From positions 10,149,529 through 10,213,528 of the forward strand of contig OX638132.1 of NCBI GenBank assembly GCA_951804985.1: a DNA stretch of 64,000 nt, written 5' to 3'. Within the stretch, counting starts at the first letter, position 1. Each line of letters starts with the position of its first letter. The translations under genes and the position numbers were made by a program. Below are positions 47,191 to 58,330 of this stretch, piece after piece. The DNA is from Dryomyza anilis (lineage: Eukaryota > Arthropoda > Insecta > Diptera > Dryomyzidae). A model generated the notes under the pieces. The model was not told where the DNA came from. It made no database searches and was given only the letters and a program-made list of their open reading frames with translations.

Positions 47191-47820
47191 AAAAAACTTA
47201 ATAAATATGGGCCAAAAAACTTAAAATATGAATCTTAAAACTTAAAATATGGATCAAAAACATAAAATGTGGATATAAAATTTGTTTTGTTTTAAATATT
47301 CAGCGTTATCATGAAATTTTTCCTATGAAAAACATAAATTTTACTGAAATAAAATTATTTTCAAACAACATTCTTAAATCAAATCAATTTTTTTACAAAT
47401 CACAATCTATTGTCTCCTGTACTGATATCCAAATATAGTTTTCTGCGGTAAAATTGTTTGATTTAATCGATTTTATTCCAAATATGTTTGAAAATGTGAA
47501 CATTTTAGTGGAAATTTGTCGAAATTGTTTATTTATCATTTATATGGATTAATCCAAATATATGGGATTTTTACCTAAAAATGCTTATAGTATGTATTTA
47601 AATTATATGAAAATCCATATAAAAGCAAGACCTGGTAATATGATTGAATTTTGTGATACGCACAATTTGATATTAACGAAATAAATTTGTATCTGAAAAT
47701 GTTTAGTTTTAGACCCGATATTCCATTCTCGGCAGTTTCAGATTCTATTTCTTAATAATGAATATATTTTGCGGATGCGCAAATATATTTATTTAGGTAT
47801 TTTGATATTAATAAAGTGTA

Positions 47821-48277
47821 CACCCAGAAAAAAATTCCCTAAAATCCAATTATAATTGGTCAATAGGACAATTGAGGAGCTCATTTCCAAAACGTACTAT
47901 CCATTTAAATACAATATGCTTTTATTTACAAATATACGGCCCACAAATTATTATTTCAAAAAAGTGAATATACAGAACTAAAAATGAAAATATTAGGTGT
48001 GGAAAACACCCTTGGTTCAATTTAATTCTACCATTAAATAGGAGTAAATCAGGTTTTACTAAATCTATCTTCGTTTCTCATAGCACGTTTTGTAAATGAG
48101 CTCCTCAATTATTGATTTAATAGTATACAAAAAATAAATCTTTTCATATAAACTTAATGGCAATGTCATGGTATTTTCTAGTATTTAATGGTATTTTCCG
48201 ATTAAAACAATAATTTATCCTATTGACTATTTTTAATAGTTAAAAACCATTATTTATATAGTATTCTTTTCTGGTTG
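47821..48277 (+). mobile_element. CACCCAG-family MITE interrupted by a second MITE
   Basis: TA at 47819-47820 and 48278-48279; ends CACCCAGAAAAAAATT and TTCTTTTCTGGTTG. Removing the insertion at 47874-48106 and one aatt leaves about 220 bp nearly identical to the copy at 36119-36338. Confidence 0.9.
47874..48106. mobile_element. Nested MITE, GAGGAGCTC family
   Basis: 233 bp with inverted ends GAGGAGCTCATTT and AAATGAGCTCCTC, extending to about 27 bp with two mismatches (ccaaaacgtactat against atagcacgttttg). The 4-bp direct repeat aatt flanks it (47870-47873 and 48107-48110). The uninterrupted sister MITE at 36119 shows the empty site. Non-coding. Confidence 0.9.
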
Positions 48278-48279
48278 TA

Positions 48280-48720
48280 CGTGTACCGAAACCCGAATTT
48301 AATTCGCCAGCAAAGTAGATAGTAAATCTTTCGAATGTCTTCAAAATAATAATTAGTTTAAAATGAGACTGTCAGGATATTATAAGTGTTTACTACTGTT
48401 TTAAGTACTTTCTGTATTTTGACACGAAAGTCTATTAGACGAAAATAATTTTAAAAAACCAAAAAGTGTAGTGTTTTTAGATTACTGCCCTTTTAATATT
48501 AGATGTACGTTTTATCGAAATGTGTATATTGAATATTCAAAGACTTTGAAATAAACTGTTAAAAATTAATAATTTTTGTAATGCCGAAAATCCCGGGATA
48601 TAACGATGATACCGGGCTCAATTTTTCGGCACTGGTTTGACTCAAATTAACATCCCTAGTTTATACTTTTAAATAAATTACATAACACTAAATCTTAATC
48701 TTTTTTATATGAAAATATTC
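48280..48720. other. Spacer, no gene
   Basis: Nothing recognised in this AT-rich stretch. Confidence 0.4.
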
Positions 48721-48727
48721 TGCAATT

Positions 48728-50116
48728 GTATCTAGATACATGTTTTTGTTTTTAGCTTGCTTGCTTGCTTTCTTTAACTCTGAAACTGCTCCCAATCGCA
48801 CAGTCTGAACTGCGACTCAAGAAAATTAAAAATACAATACACTCGATAAAACTTTGCCACAAATTTATGCCACAACCCACAGCCAGCGCTGGAGAGAAAC
48901 GCTGCAGATACAAGATACAACAACCAGCAACACCAAGGCACAGCAGAATACATAAATAATTGGGAAAAAAATCGACAACAACAGCAAAAAAAAGAAGGCG
49001 AACAAGCAATAATAAAAATAAATGAGGACAAAATGTTACTTTTGTGGTGGCACTGTATGTGGCCGCGTACTTGCGTTCGAGTGAAAATATCTGTGTTAAC
49101 TACAGATACGCAATACACACAGATAGTAGCAACTACAAACAATATGGTCAAATATAAATATGTAGCAGACACTCATAATCAATAAAATAATAAAAGCTTT
49201 TACGTTTAAGGCAAACAACACAACAAAAATTGACTGCCTTTATGTGCTACTCTCAATTACAGTGCTTGTATCTAGCAGATACTTTTGCACCGTGCACATC
49301 TATATCGACATGATTGCATCTAGATAGTTTTTACATGGCTGCTTTCTCAACATTCAAATTCATAGTCAATGTCGCTAAATTCACTTTTTGTAAAGAGTTT
49401 TTAATATTTTCAGCTCAACACTTAAAATGTATCTGCCGGATAAGCATTGTGGTTGAATTTCTGCTGTTACCTTTGTCTTGTGGTTATAGTTGTCTTTAGA
49501 GTTGTTGTTGTTTTTTTTTCTATTTTTCACAAAATTTCACAGCTTGTTGAACAGCTTTCGCTTTAAAGTTGTTGTTTTTTTTTTATTTTTGTATGTCTAT
49601 AGATACATTGTGGTAGATACTTTTTTTAACTATTCAAAATCTGCTGAATGCACAATAAATAAATTGAGTGCAAAACACGAAATATAACTAATGCAAAGTT
49701 GTGGGAGGAGGAGACTGTAAAATAAAAGCATAGCTTAAGCTACATTCATCCGAATATACGTATTTATTTAGGTATCTATGCGAGTATCTAGATACTGTCT
49801 TTTCTAGGTGTGGCTGTGAGTAAAAATAACAAATTTCCTTTTCGAATGATGCAAAGCACACTGCAGCAAAGTTTAGTTCAACGCATTGATAAGAAAAGTT
49901 GAGCATAAGACATGCAATAGAAATAGTTACTTTAAATCCAAAAGATACAAATGTATCTGTGTGTCTTAAATTATTTATTTTAAGTTTGTTACACTGAAAT
50001 ATGCGTTTGTTTTTAAATGTTCACATGAAATATGTGTTTATTTCGAATCGAATAGTTATTTTGGGATTTGGCAATTATGGTATTGATTTGAAGGGGGTCT
50101 GGGAGTATATAGATAC
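48728..50116. promoter_or_regulatory. Dense cluster of GTATCT/AGATAC hexamers
   Basis: Sixteen occurrences in 1.4 kb: 48728, 48734, 48906, 48913, 49104, 49268, 49277, 49439, 49601, 49615, 49772, 49784, 49790, 49943, 49953 and 50111. From base composition about one would be expected. Two are joined as the perfect 12-bp palindrome GTATCTAGATAC (48728-48739 and 49784-49795). The copies are not in tandem and their surroundings differ, so it is not a simple satellite. They look like repeated binding sites. The factor is unknown to me. Confidence 0.5.
48765..49200 (+). other. A-rich, T-poor, GC-richer block, possible untranslated exon
   Basis: A run of plus-strand sequence with few T runs: ctgctcccaatcgcacag, ccacaacccacagccagcg, caacaaccagcaacacc, gacaacaacagcaaaaaaaa. 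The texture matches fly 5' UTRs. The nominal frames here start at TTG or read through on the other strand without domains. The block overlaps the hexamer cluster. No TATA or clear splice site is assigned. Confidence 0.25.
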
Positions 50117-50619
50117 CGCTTTTTAAGGTTTGGCTATGGGAGAGTTGAAATTAAATATCTCCTTTTCAAATTCAACAGTTGCATCAGCATTGAAGTCCAT
50201 ATTTAAAATAATATTAATGAAGAGATATGCAATAGAAATAGTTACATTCCCTCAAAATTTGTAACTTTTTGATAAAAACTTTTAAATTGTGGCTTGTTTT
50301 TGTGTGCTCACATTGAACAATGCGTTTTTATTAAATTTGGATATACAAATTTATTTATTACGATTTTCTTTTGAAGTTGTTTAGGGCTTTGGAAATATAG
50401 GAAAATATATGATATAGAAATACATACCTTATATCCAAAGTGAGTAGTCTGATGTAGTATTTTTACATTTTGGTTTCTTTTCCTTTTTTTTGTTTTTTAA
50501 GTCGCATTGAAAAATGCGTTTTTTTTATTAAATTTTCAATTGAAAAATTAATTAATTTCGATCTCTTTAAATAGTTATTTAGGGATTTGGGAATATAGGA
50601 AGGTTTGGAGAGGGCTGGG

Positions 50620-50840
50620 ATTGTTTTTTTTTAGTTTTCGTAAGTAGTCGAAATGAAGCGCTGTGACTGCCTTAAAAATCACATTATTCTATGGGCGGAC
50701 GATTTGGCAAAATTTCGTCATTTCACTGCTACTGCTCATCTCATTGGCAAGGACATCATCATCATCATCCTGTACGTCATGGAATTACATACGATTCAGG
50801 TACTTTGGGATGGGAGCTTAAGGAACAAGGATAACGGTTA
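50620..50840 (+). other. Small exon-like island, strand uncertain
   Basis: Composition is distinctly less AT-rich than its surroundings. On the plus strand a T-run ending ttttttttag (about 50634) is followed by an ATG at 50653, an open frame, and a donor-like cag/gtactt near 50796. The frame is 62 residues with an Ile run from (atc)n. On the minus strand, gtacag/gatgat could be an acceptor before an open stretch DDDDDVLANEMSSSSEMTKF ending in a stop, plausible as a C-terminal end. Neither reading is confirmed. It could equally be a conserved non-coding element. Confidence 0.25.
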
Positions 50841-51712
50841 AGTAGAATAGTTTTTTGTTTTCTTTTTTTAGTATTTGTTTTTATTTTTTTAAAAGATTTT
50901 ATTAATTTATTTTTTTTATCAATAAAATATCTCTTAAGGCAATAATTTAGGAAAGACGCGAATACTTGTTTTACAATTTTCATTGAATTGTGTTCGTTTT
51001 TTCATGTTGTTGTTGTGGTTTTGTTTTCAAATGTTACACTTATAATTCATAGGTATTATTTTTTATTTGTTTGTTCACATTTATCTGATATACATGCATA
51101 TGAAATACATTAACATTATTGTTGTTTCTTATTATATTTAAAAATTATATAGATTGTGACATTTTCACAATGCAAGTTGTCTTTTACAAATTTTGTTGTA
51201 ATTATTATAATGATTAAATGCAAAAAGTTAATATTTTGTATTTAGAATTTTAGGTTTGTTTTTTTATTATTCTTTGCTTTCCATCTGTTTAAAATTTGCT
51301 TTGTATGCATATGGACACATTTTTGTTTTTGTGATTATTCTTATATCACAAATACAAAAATTATTAAAAATCTTTAATTACAACTATTTAATCATTTTTT
51401 ACATTGAAATCACATTTAGTAAATTTAATTTTTTGGATTTACTTTTTGTTTATTTAACTTTTGAAAAAGAAGCTTTTTTTTAATATTGCCAAAAAATAAA
51501 TCCATTCATTTTTGGTTTGTTATTTGTTACAATTCATTGCTTGGTTTGAAGTTGCACTTTTTAAATTTCGTTTTTTTATTTTGTAGTATTATTTTTTTAT
51601 TACTTTAGAAAAATGCAATATTAAATATTTCAACAAAATGCTTTTCAAAGTCTAATTTATATAGCATGAATTGCAATAATCTGAGATGAGATTTATTACA
51701 ACTTGAATGTTC
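50841..51712. other. T-rich spacer, no gene
   Basis: T-dominated low-complexity sequence; frames such as 51256-51483 are hydrophobic by composition. Confidence 0.4.
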
Positions 51713-51953
51713 CCCGAGACAAAATTTTGGGCAGGGTCGATGCAGTTTAGAAACATTTGTTCGACATATTTCAAGTAGACAAAGGTTGAGTTTGTATCAC
51801 AAACTGTCTATTATCTGCCCGTACCCAAAATATGCCGTGAATTCAAAAAATTGATAACCTGCTATACACTTTCGAAAATATTCCACTTATATGTGTGTTT
51901 CTCGGAAATATGCCCGAAATATTCCTGAAAATGCCATAAGATATTGTCTCGGG
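51713..51953 (+). mobile_element. CCCGAGAC-family MITE, first of an abutting pair
   Basis: 241 bp with inverted ends CCCGAGACAAAATTTTGGGC and TTGTCTCGGG. The right flank TA (51954-51955) directly precedes the next copy. The interior contains agacaaaggttgagtttgta and tctgcccgtacccaaaata. Non-coding; the minus-strand frame across the pair is chance. Confidence 0.88.
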
Positions 51954-51955
51954 TA

Positions 51956-52200
51956 CCCAGACAAAATTTTTGGCAGAGTCGAGAGAGTTTAGTAACATTT
52001 TTTCGACATTTTTCAAACAGACAAAGGCGGAGTTTATATCACAAACTGCCTGTTTTCTGCCCGTTCCCAAAATAAGCCGTGAATATGTCATGAAAATTTT
52101 AGAAACTTTTACAACCTGTTATACACTTCTTAAAATATTCCATTTATCTGTGAGTTTGCCGGAAATATTACAGAAATATGCCAGAAATTTTATCTGAGGG
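51956..52200 (+). mobile_element. CCCGAGAC-family MITE, second of an abutting pair
   Basis: 245 bp, starts CCCAGACAAAATTTTTGGCA and ends TTTTATCTGAGGG. It is closer in detail to the copy at 719-955 than the first unit is (for example the ends CCCAGAC and the tgtgagtttgccggaaat segment). The pair shares a single TA, so one inserted at the TA target beside the other. Confidence 0.85.
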
Positions 52201-55090
52201 TGTTTAAATTTTTTAATAAGCTCTTCCTGTGACAATAGAGCATTCTGTATATTTTTAAAGTTCAGATTATGTAAAACTTTGCAAGCTTTGTTTGCCGAAA
52301 ACTTTAGTATTGCATTTTGTATTCAGGATCTTTATGTGTTTTTGTATTTTAGCTGATATTCGAATTTTTGTTTTCTTTTTTTATACATATATTATTTTTT
52401 TTTTGTTATATAATTCACAACATCAAATTGCGCTCTAAAGACAGAAAAATTCCACAGACTGATCGTACGAAAGAGGCACAAACTTCGTTAACAACATCAC
52501 CTGCAGTTACTCAGAGATCAGAATCTGGCCCTATTAATTGATAATCTCTCTGTTATAATTAATTAATATATATTTTTTATTACAAATATTTTATGCTGAT
52601 TTAGGTTTTTTTGGTTTTTAGTTTTCTGCTATAATTTTTTTTTTTATATAAATACAAAAATCACAGAGAATATATATAATATATTTTTAAGTTTTATATA
52701 TGTTTGTTTTCTTGATTTTTGTTTTGCTACTACTGTTTTTTGATGTTATATGTAATATTTAAAATGTTTGTATTATTATGCTTCGCACCTCAATTATAGG
52801 CATTAAAAAAAAATATTTGATTTAATTTTTAATTTAATTTAAAAAGTATTTTGCTTAATTTTAATTTTATTTTTATTTTAATAATTTTTATTTGTATTTA
52901 AATCTCTTAAATATTACAAAATGCACCACATTAGTGTCTGTCATCAATTTTTTTGTTTGTTTTCGCGCTTTTTCCGTTTTCTTACTTTTAAATACTCAAA
53001 TTTGTATAACTTTAACAAGCTCTTTCAAAAGCTCTCACACATTGTCTTAACTTCAAGAAATTTACTTCTTAGTTTTGTTGGTGTTTTTATTTTGTTGTTG
53101 TTGATTCCCTAATAAACGTTTAGTTTAAAACAGTGTTATTCATTTGTCACTGTCATCTAGTATTTAACTTTAATTTAGTTTTTCTTTAATTGTTGGTTCG
53201 TTATATAAAAAAAAAGTTAAACTACAAATTTGTATCTAGAATTTTGTTTCTCAATACTACTACATTTAGAAAGACAAAGCTAAGTTAGTTTTAGCTCATT
53301 AGAGAGCTTTGACAATTAATTTTTCTAAATTTTTGTATTTTTAGTTAGTTTTTAAAACTTATATTGAGGACGTCAGTTTAAGTGAGTCACATGAAAATAA
53401 GCTTTCCAAATGCTACATTTGATTTTGTTGTCTTCATCTAAAATTAATTAATACTTTAGTTTTTTTTAACGAAAACATTGTTACATTTTGAATTGAGTGC
53501 TATTATCTGATTTGTTATTCGAGTTTTTGACAATTAAACAAATAAAGTAAAACCTATTTTATGATAGCTTTTTTAATTAAGCTTTTATATTAACTGCAGA
53601 CTTATGTAAAGATTGTGCAAATCATTTGCTGAGCTTTTAAACATTCGATTTTGATGGTACTCCAAACGGTTTAGTTAAATGTAAAACTTGAGTTTAATCG
53701 AAGCTTAATTAGAGCTTTTTTTATCGTTTCGTTAGAATACGGTTTTTATTGAGTATGTGTTATTTATGTATGAAGGGCCTGTTGTGCTTTTTGAATACGA
53801 TTTTAATATTGTAATCATTTTGATTTTAATGAAATCTTTATTTTGGTTTAAAATTTGTGTTTTTTATATATCTTTTAAGAGCACTCTCTCTTTCACTATC
53901 ATTCTCTTTAGGCTTTCAAAAATTCTTAAAAAAAAATTCTTTTTGTTTTTTTACTACAAGCATATTACATAAATTTCTAATGAAAACAAAAGTTTAAAAT
54001 AAACCAAAAATAAATGTTTTCAAGCGTTTAAATTGCTGAGTCACTTGCAAATTTTTCGAGATTTTTGTTGATTATTTTTGGCAATTTGCCAGATAAAAAT
54101 GCAGCCAAAACGAAATTATTTCAACGCATATATTTTTGTTTTTTTTTTGCATTTTGTGGCATTTTGATTTTGACGCTGAATTATTATTATTATTTTTTTT
54201 TTTTGGTATTACTATGAAAAACAATTAAAAATAAAAGAAATGTTTTGTTTGAGGCAAGCAAAATGTCTGCTTTTTTAAATTTTCTGCAAAAATATATTAA
54301 CACCAAAGCCCCAAAAATGTAAATAAATTATCGCTATAATGTATTCATGTACTTGACACTTATAATCACACCTTATGTATGAAGCATAAATCCTCATTTT
54401 ACACAATTCAGTCATGTCCTATTTCATGTCCTATTTTTATATAAAGCTTAAATGCCACAAAAACACGTTATATATCGGTTGAGCACAATAGGCGTTAAAG
54501 GGTTAAAGCAAAGACGGATGCATCAACAGCTGACATATTATGCAAACTGCTTTAAGACACTATATACGCTGAAGATTTGTTGACTTGGTCAGTATTTAAT
54601 AATAAAATGTTCAATTCATTTCTGAGATTTCTAAATTATCACTAAAACGTGAGATTTTGGCATTTCTTTTGGTCGTTGTTTAATTTGCATTGCTATTATC
54701 ACGAAAGACCTATCGCGTAGAATGTGTTTCTTCAATTTGTTTCTAATTTAGTTTTTAGTAAATATATAAAATTTAAATTATTTTCAACCATTTTTATTTT
54801 GTTGGCGTTTTATACATGCAGAACATTCGAGACTTGTAATCACTTATAGTCGACGATACTACAATACTGCTCAACGACATGTGAAAATATCGCCTAAATT
54901 TGTCTTATAATCCTGTTTTTATTGATGTTTTGATAAGTTAACAGTTAACTACAAATCACAAGCCTTAGAAAGCTAATCTATATATCAAAGGTCCAGTTTT
55001 TCAGTGCAAGTTTAAACATAGTTTAAACATTTTTTTTTAAACAATACCTATTACTATAAATTCTAATCAAAGCGGCCGAATTTTACTGAC
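52201..55090. other. T-rich spacer, no gene
   Basis: Almost 3 kb of T-rich plus-strand sequence with many short hydrophobic frames and no domain. Small tandem piece tttcatgtcctat (54413-54436). A less biased patch lies at 54480-54600 (gacggatgcatcaacagctg). This could be intron or a long 3' UTR of a minus-strand gene, but no direct evidence is visible. Confidence 0.4.
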
Positions 55091-55724
55091 AGCCCAAGTA
55101 ACCACTTTGTGGCAACTTAAGTGGTCGCCACACAATTGCCATCAAAGTGTTTGTTCTGAATCATGCGAAATATACTTAATTGCCATCCAATTGCCAGTCA
55201 AAAAGCCACGGGGCGAGGCTTAGTTGCCACAAATTTCGATCCATTAAAGTGTCGGTTCGCCTATTTGGAACTTGAACTGTAATTTTAAATGTGGAACTTG
55301 TGTGGATTAAAATTAAAAATTCTACGCAGTGACATTAACGTGAATGTTTGTCGTGTAATAAAACTGCACATAATGTCAAAAATATGCTATGGCAAAATAA
55401 GTCTTTACGAACAGATTTTTCGACAAATTACAACTCGAATTTAACAAACGGTTCAAGTTTTTGGGTTAAAGCTTATATTCTACCCCCTCTAATTTTAACG
55501 CGCACCCAAAAAAAAATGCAATTTGTGAAAATTTGTTAAAATAGTGATTTTTGTTATTTGTAAAATTCTACATTCCTAATGTCTTTTTTTCACAACACAA
55601 CATTCCATGAACATATGCACTGTATATAATAAATATTTTGTGTGTAACAATATACTTTTATACCATTTTAATGTTAATTAGCTATGTTATTTATAAACAT
55701 GTTCCTATTAGGTTCCTCATTATA

Positions 55725-56064
55725 CAGGGTTTTTCAAATGGGACGCTACAAAAGTAGAGCAACAGGGACAGCAAATGACGCCATATTTCTTGCCGCTCTT
55801 TTGACATTTCTCTACAGTAAGGTTTGCCATTTCATGATGGAAAGATATACGAATTCGAATTTCGGTAGTAAATTTTAATAATTTCGACTCGTTGTTGGCT
55901 TGTATATCTTTCCATCATGAAATGGCAAACCTTACTGAAGAGAAATGTCAAAAGAGCGACAAGAAATATGGCGTCGTTTGCTGTCCCTGTCGCTCTACTT
56001 TTGTAGCGTCCCTGTTGAAAACCCCTTAAAAAAAATTTTGTAGCGCTCTTATTGAAAAACTCTT
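55725..56064. mobile_element. Fold-back MITE made from two rosa mariner 5' ends
   Basis: TA at 55723-55724 and 56065-56066. The left arm starts cagggtttttcaaatggga and the right arm is its reverse complement with extra bases at the end. Both arms contain the mariner leader (cgccatatttcttgc, agtaaggtttgccatttcatg) seen at 31130-31350. The minus-strand arm continues into the first codons of a rosa-type transposase (MERYTSQQRVEIIKIYY). So two 5' ends were joined head to head, losing the rest of the gene. Confidence 0.88.
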
Positions 56065-56162
56065 TATACATTCAACATATATGGAACATAATATATAATT
56101 TGTTATAATTTGCCACTATTTTGCCACGTCATAACAACAAAGTTTGCTCTGCCCATTATCGT

Positions 56163-56370
56163 GTATGTTCTATTTTCGGAATGTATGACTTATATAGCAC
56201 AGCATTGTGACATATTATTGCATTGTCCCACACATGTTCTCAGCCACCGCTTTGAAACTAAATTTGTGTTCCATTATCAGAATGTATGACTTATATATCA
56301 CAGCATTGTGACATATTATTGCATATGTTCCATACATGTTCTTAGCCACCGCTTTGCAACTAAAAATTAC
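56163..56370 (+). repeat. 101-bp tandem duplication
   Basis: aatgtatgacttatata(g/t)cacag...ccaccgctttg occurs starting at 56180 and 56281 with few differences. Confidence 0.9.
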
Positions 56371-56461
56371 TAGTTTGCAACACTGGTGTTAGAGGTAACT
56401 TAAAAGCTACACATTTGCCATAAAAATTTGTGGCAATTATCGAGCCGTGGTAACTTGGGAG

Positions 56462-57740
56462 ATAGACAATTAGTAATCAGTTAATATGGCATTTAAATAT
56501 TTGTGATATATATGAAAATAAATCTAGTTTAAACAATGTTTAATTTGAAAATGTGACTGAAAAACTTGGCCTAAATCTATTCGAAATATTCTCTAAATGT
56601 TTTGAAAAATAGTACAATACTAAAGAGAATGCATCAAATAAATTATATTAATTTTTAAAGAGCTTTTTACGGTAATGAATAAAGAGCGTATTTATATGCA
56701 AAATAATATTCCGAAAATATGTTAATTATATGCAAACTAAATAGGCATGTTTTTTATCTTGAAATATGAGTAAAAATATTGTAAAAATATATTTGTTAAT
56801 CATAATTTACAAATAAAACACGTTTTTCTTTAAACTTCAACACATATTATGATTGAAGATGAACATTATCCTAATAAAATAAAAATTATTTATTTTTACA
56901 GTCATTATCAATGTATTTTATAAATTTTCGACTATAAACTATCATTTAATATGAATATATGGTTGAAAATCAAAATATATGCAAAATATGCAAATTATAT
57001 GCAAAATATGCGATATGCAAAATATGATCATAATTCCAATGTTTTTCACGATAATTAATTATGTTTTTGTCCGACTTCAATTTGAGCCTGCCCTAAAATA
57101 TGCATTTGCATATAAATCCGCTCCCTAGTAATGAACTTTCGACATATCTTCGAAATATTTCTCAAAATCTTGAAAATACAATGATAACTTTTCTCCAAAA
57201 TACCAAAAATATTTAAACTATATTGGCGCGTTACTATAGTCACTTTTAAACTGGACTTTATTTTAATGTACAGCTTTTTGACATTTATTTTAATAGGAAA
57301 ACTGTCAAATAAGCCGTAATTAACTTTAAGCTCCAGGTTAATTTTGACTATAGTTAAGGGCCGTTGATTTTTAACGAGCTTTTTATAACAACGAACTTTT
57401 TAGAAGAAAAAAAATATATTTTTTAAATTTTCTTCAATAGGCTCTCATACGAATACCAGAGTTTAAAAAATATAAGTTCCAAATCCAGAAAATTTAATCA
57501 AATATTTTATTCGAAATCTTTTAAGATTTTATTCGAAAGCTTTTAAGCTTTTATACGCAAAGCATTTAAACTTTTATTCGGATTTTATTTAATAAATTAA
57601 CCCTGGAAAGCTTATCTAAAAAAATATATATCAAAAACATTCTCTAATAACTTTAAAAATTAAGCTTTAAGCTCTTATCCTGTTGAGCTCATAACAGCGT
57701 GCAGAAAATGCAATTTCCTAATCAAAAAAACTATATAATA
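56462..57740. other. AT-rich spacer, no gene
   Basis: A patch at 56970-57030 repeats atatgcaaaatatgc. Around 57530-57560 cttttaagcttttat recurs. No coding evidence. Confidence 0.4.
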
Positions 57741-57744
57741 GTTT

Positions 57745-58330
57745 TTTTTTGACGCTTTCATTTTGTAATTTAAATTCTTATAATATTTACATACGTGCAC
57801 GACAAAATCAATAAAAGTCTACAATATCTGTCACAAATCGCAATAAGCTTTTCATTGTACATAAAATACATTCGGTAAATGATATATATAATATGATACA
57901 TATATATGATATATTTCTAATATAACACATTTTTTAAAGTTTTTCATTTGTATTTAGCTCTTAGCTTTCGGGAAATTAGATAACCCTATCAAGAGAATTG
58001 AAATAGAAAATTTCTGAAAGCTTTTGTGTTGTTCAGACGCTTTCATTCCAAAATAAATCATCATTTATATTAGAGCACCACAAAATCACCTAAAGTCTAC
58101 AATAACAGTCATAAATCCCAATAAAATACCTACAGAATATGCTAAACATTTCTAATACAACTCATTTTTTAAAGCTTTTTATAACCTCAAGCTTTATTTT
58201 TATTTAGCATTCGGGAAATGCAATAACATTAACAATAAAAAAAAATTAAAAATACTTTTCTAAAGCGTCATCAGCACCACAAAATCACCTAAAGCCTATA
58301 ATTTATTTAATAAATCAAAAACTTTGGTTA
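57745..58330 (+). repeat. Degenerate tandem repeat, unit about 270 bp
   Basis: cgctttcatt..., (c)acaaaatca(c/a)(c/t)taaag(t/c)ctacaat, tttctaata(t/c)aac(a/t)cattttttaaag and cattcgggaaatg-type segments occur in the same order at about 57752-57975 and 58028-58220, and the start of a third unit appears at about 58270. Copies are diverged and contain indels. Confidence 0.7.

Larger units (their letters stand above)
55091..56461 (+). mobile_element. Element with GCCCAAGT ends, interrupted by a rosa fold-back
   Basis: The left end gcccaagtaaccactttgtg and the right end gtggtaacttgggag are inverted relative to each other, and inside each are ccacaatt/aatttgtggcaatt-type sequences. The right half has a 101-bp tandem duplication (from about 56163). 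The rosa-derived fold-back at 55725-56064 sits in the middle. Non-coding; superfamily unknown. Confidence 0.5.

Noticed and set aside
48774..49172. 132-residue minus-strand frame with a hydrophobic start
   Set aside because: Cys/Phe/Ser-rich because it is the complement of an A-rich, possibly untranslated block; no domain, and a TTG start or chance ATG.
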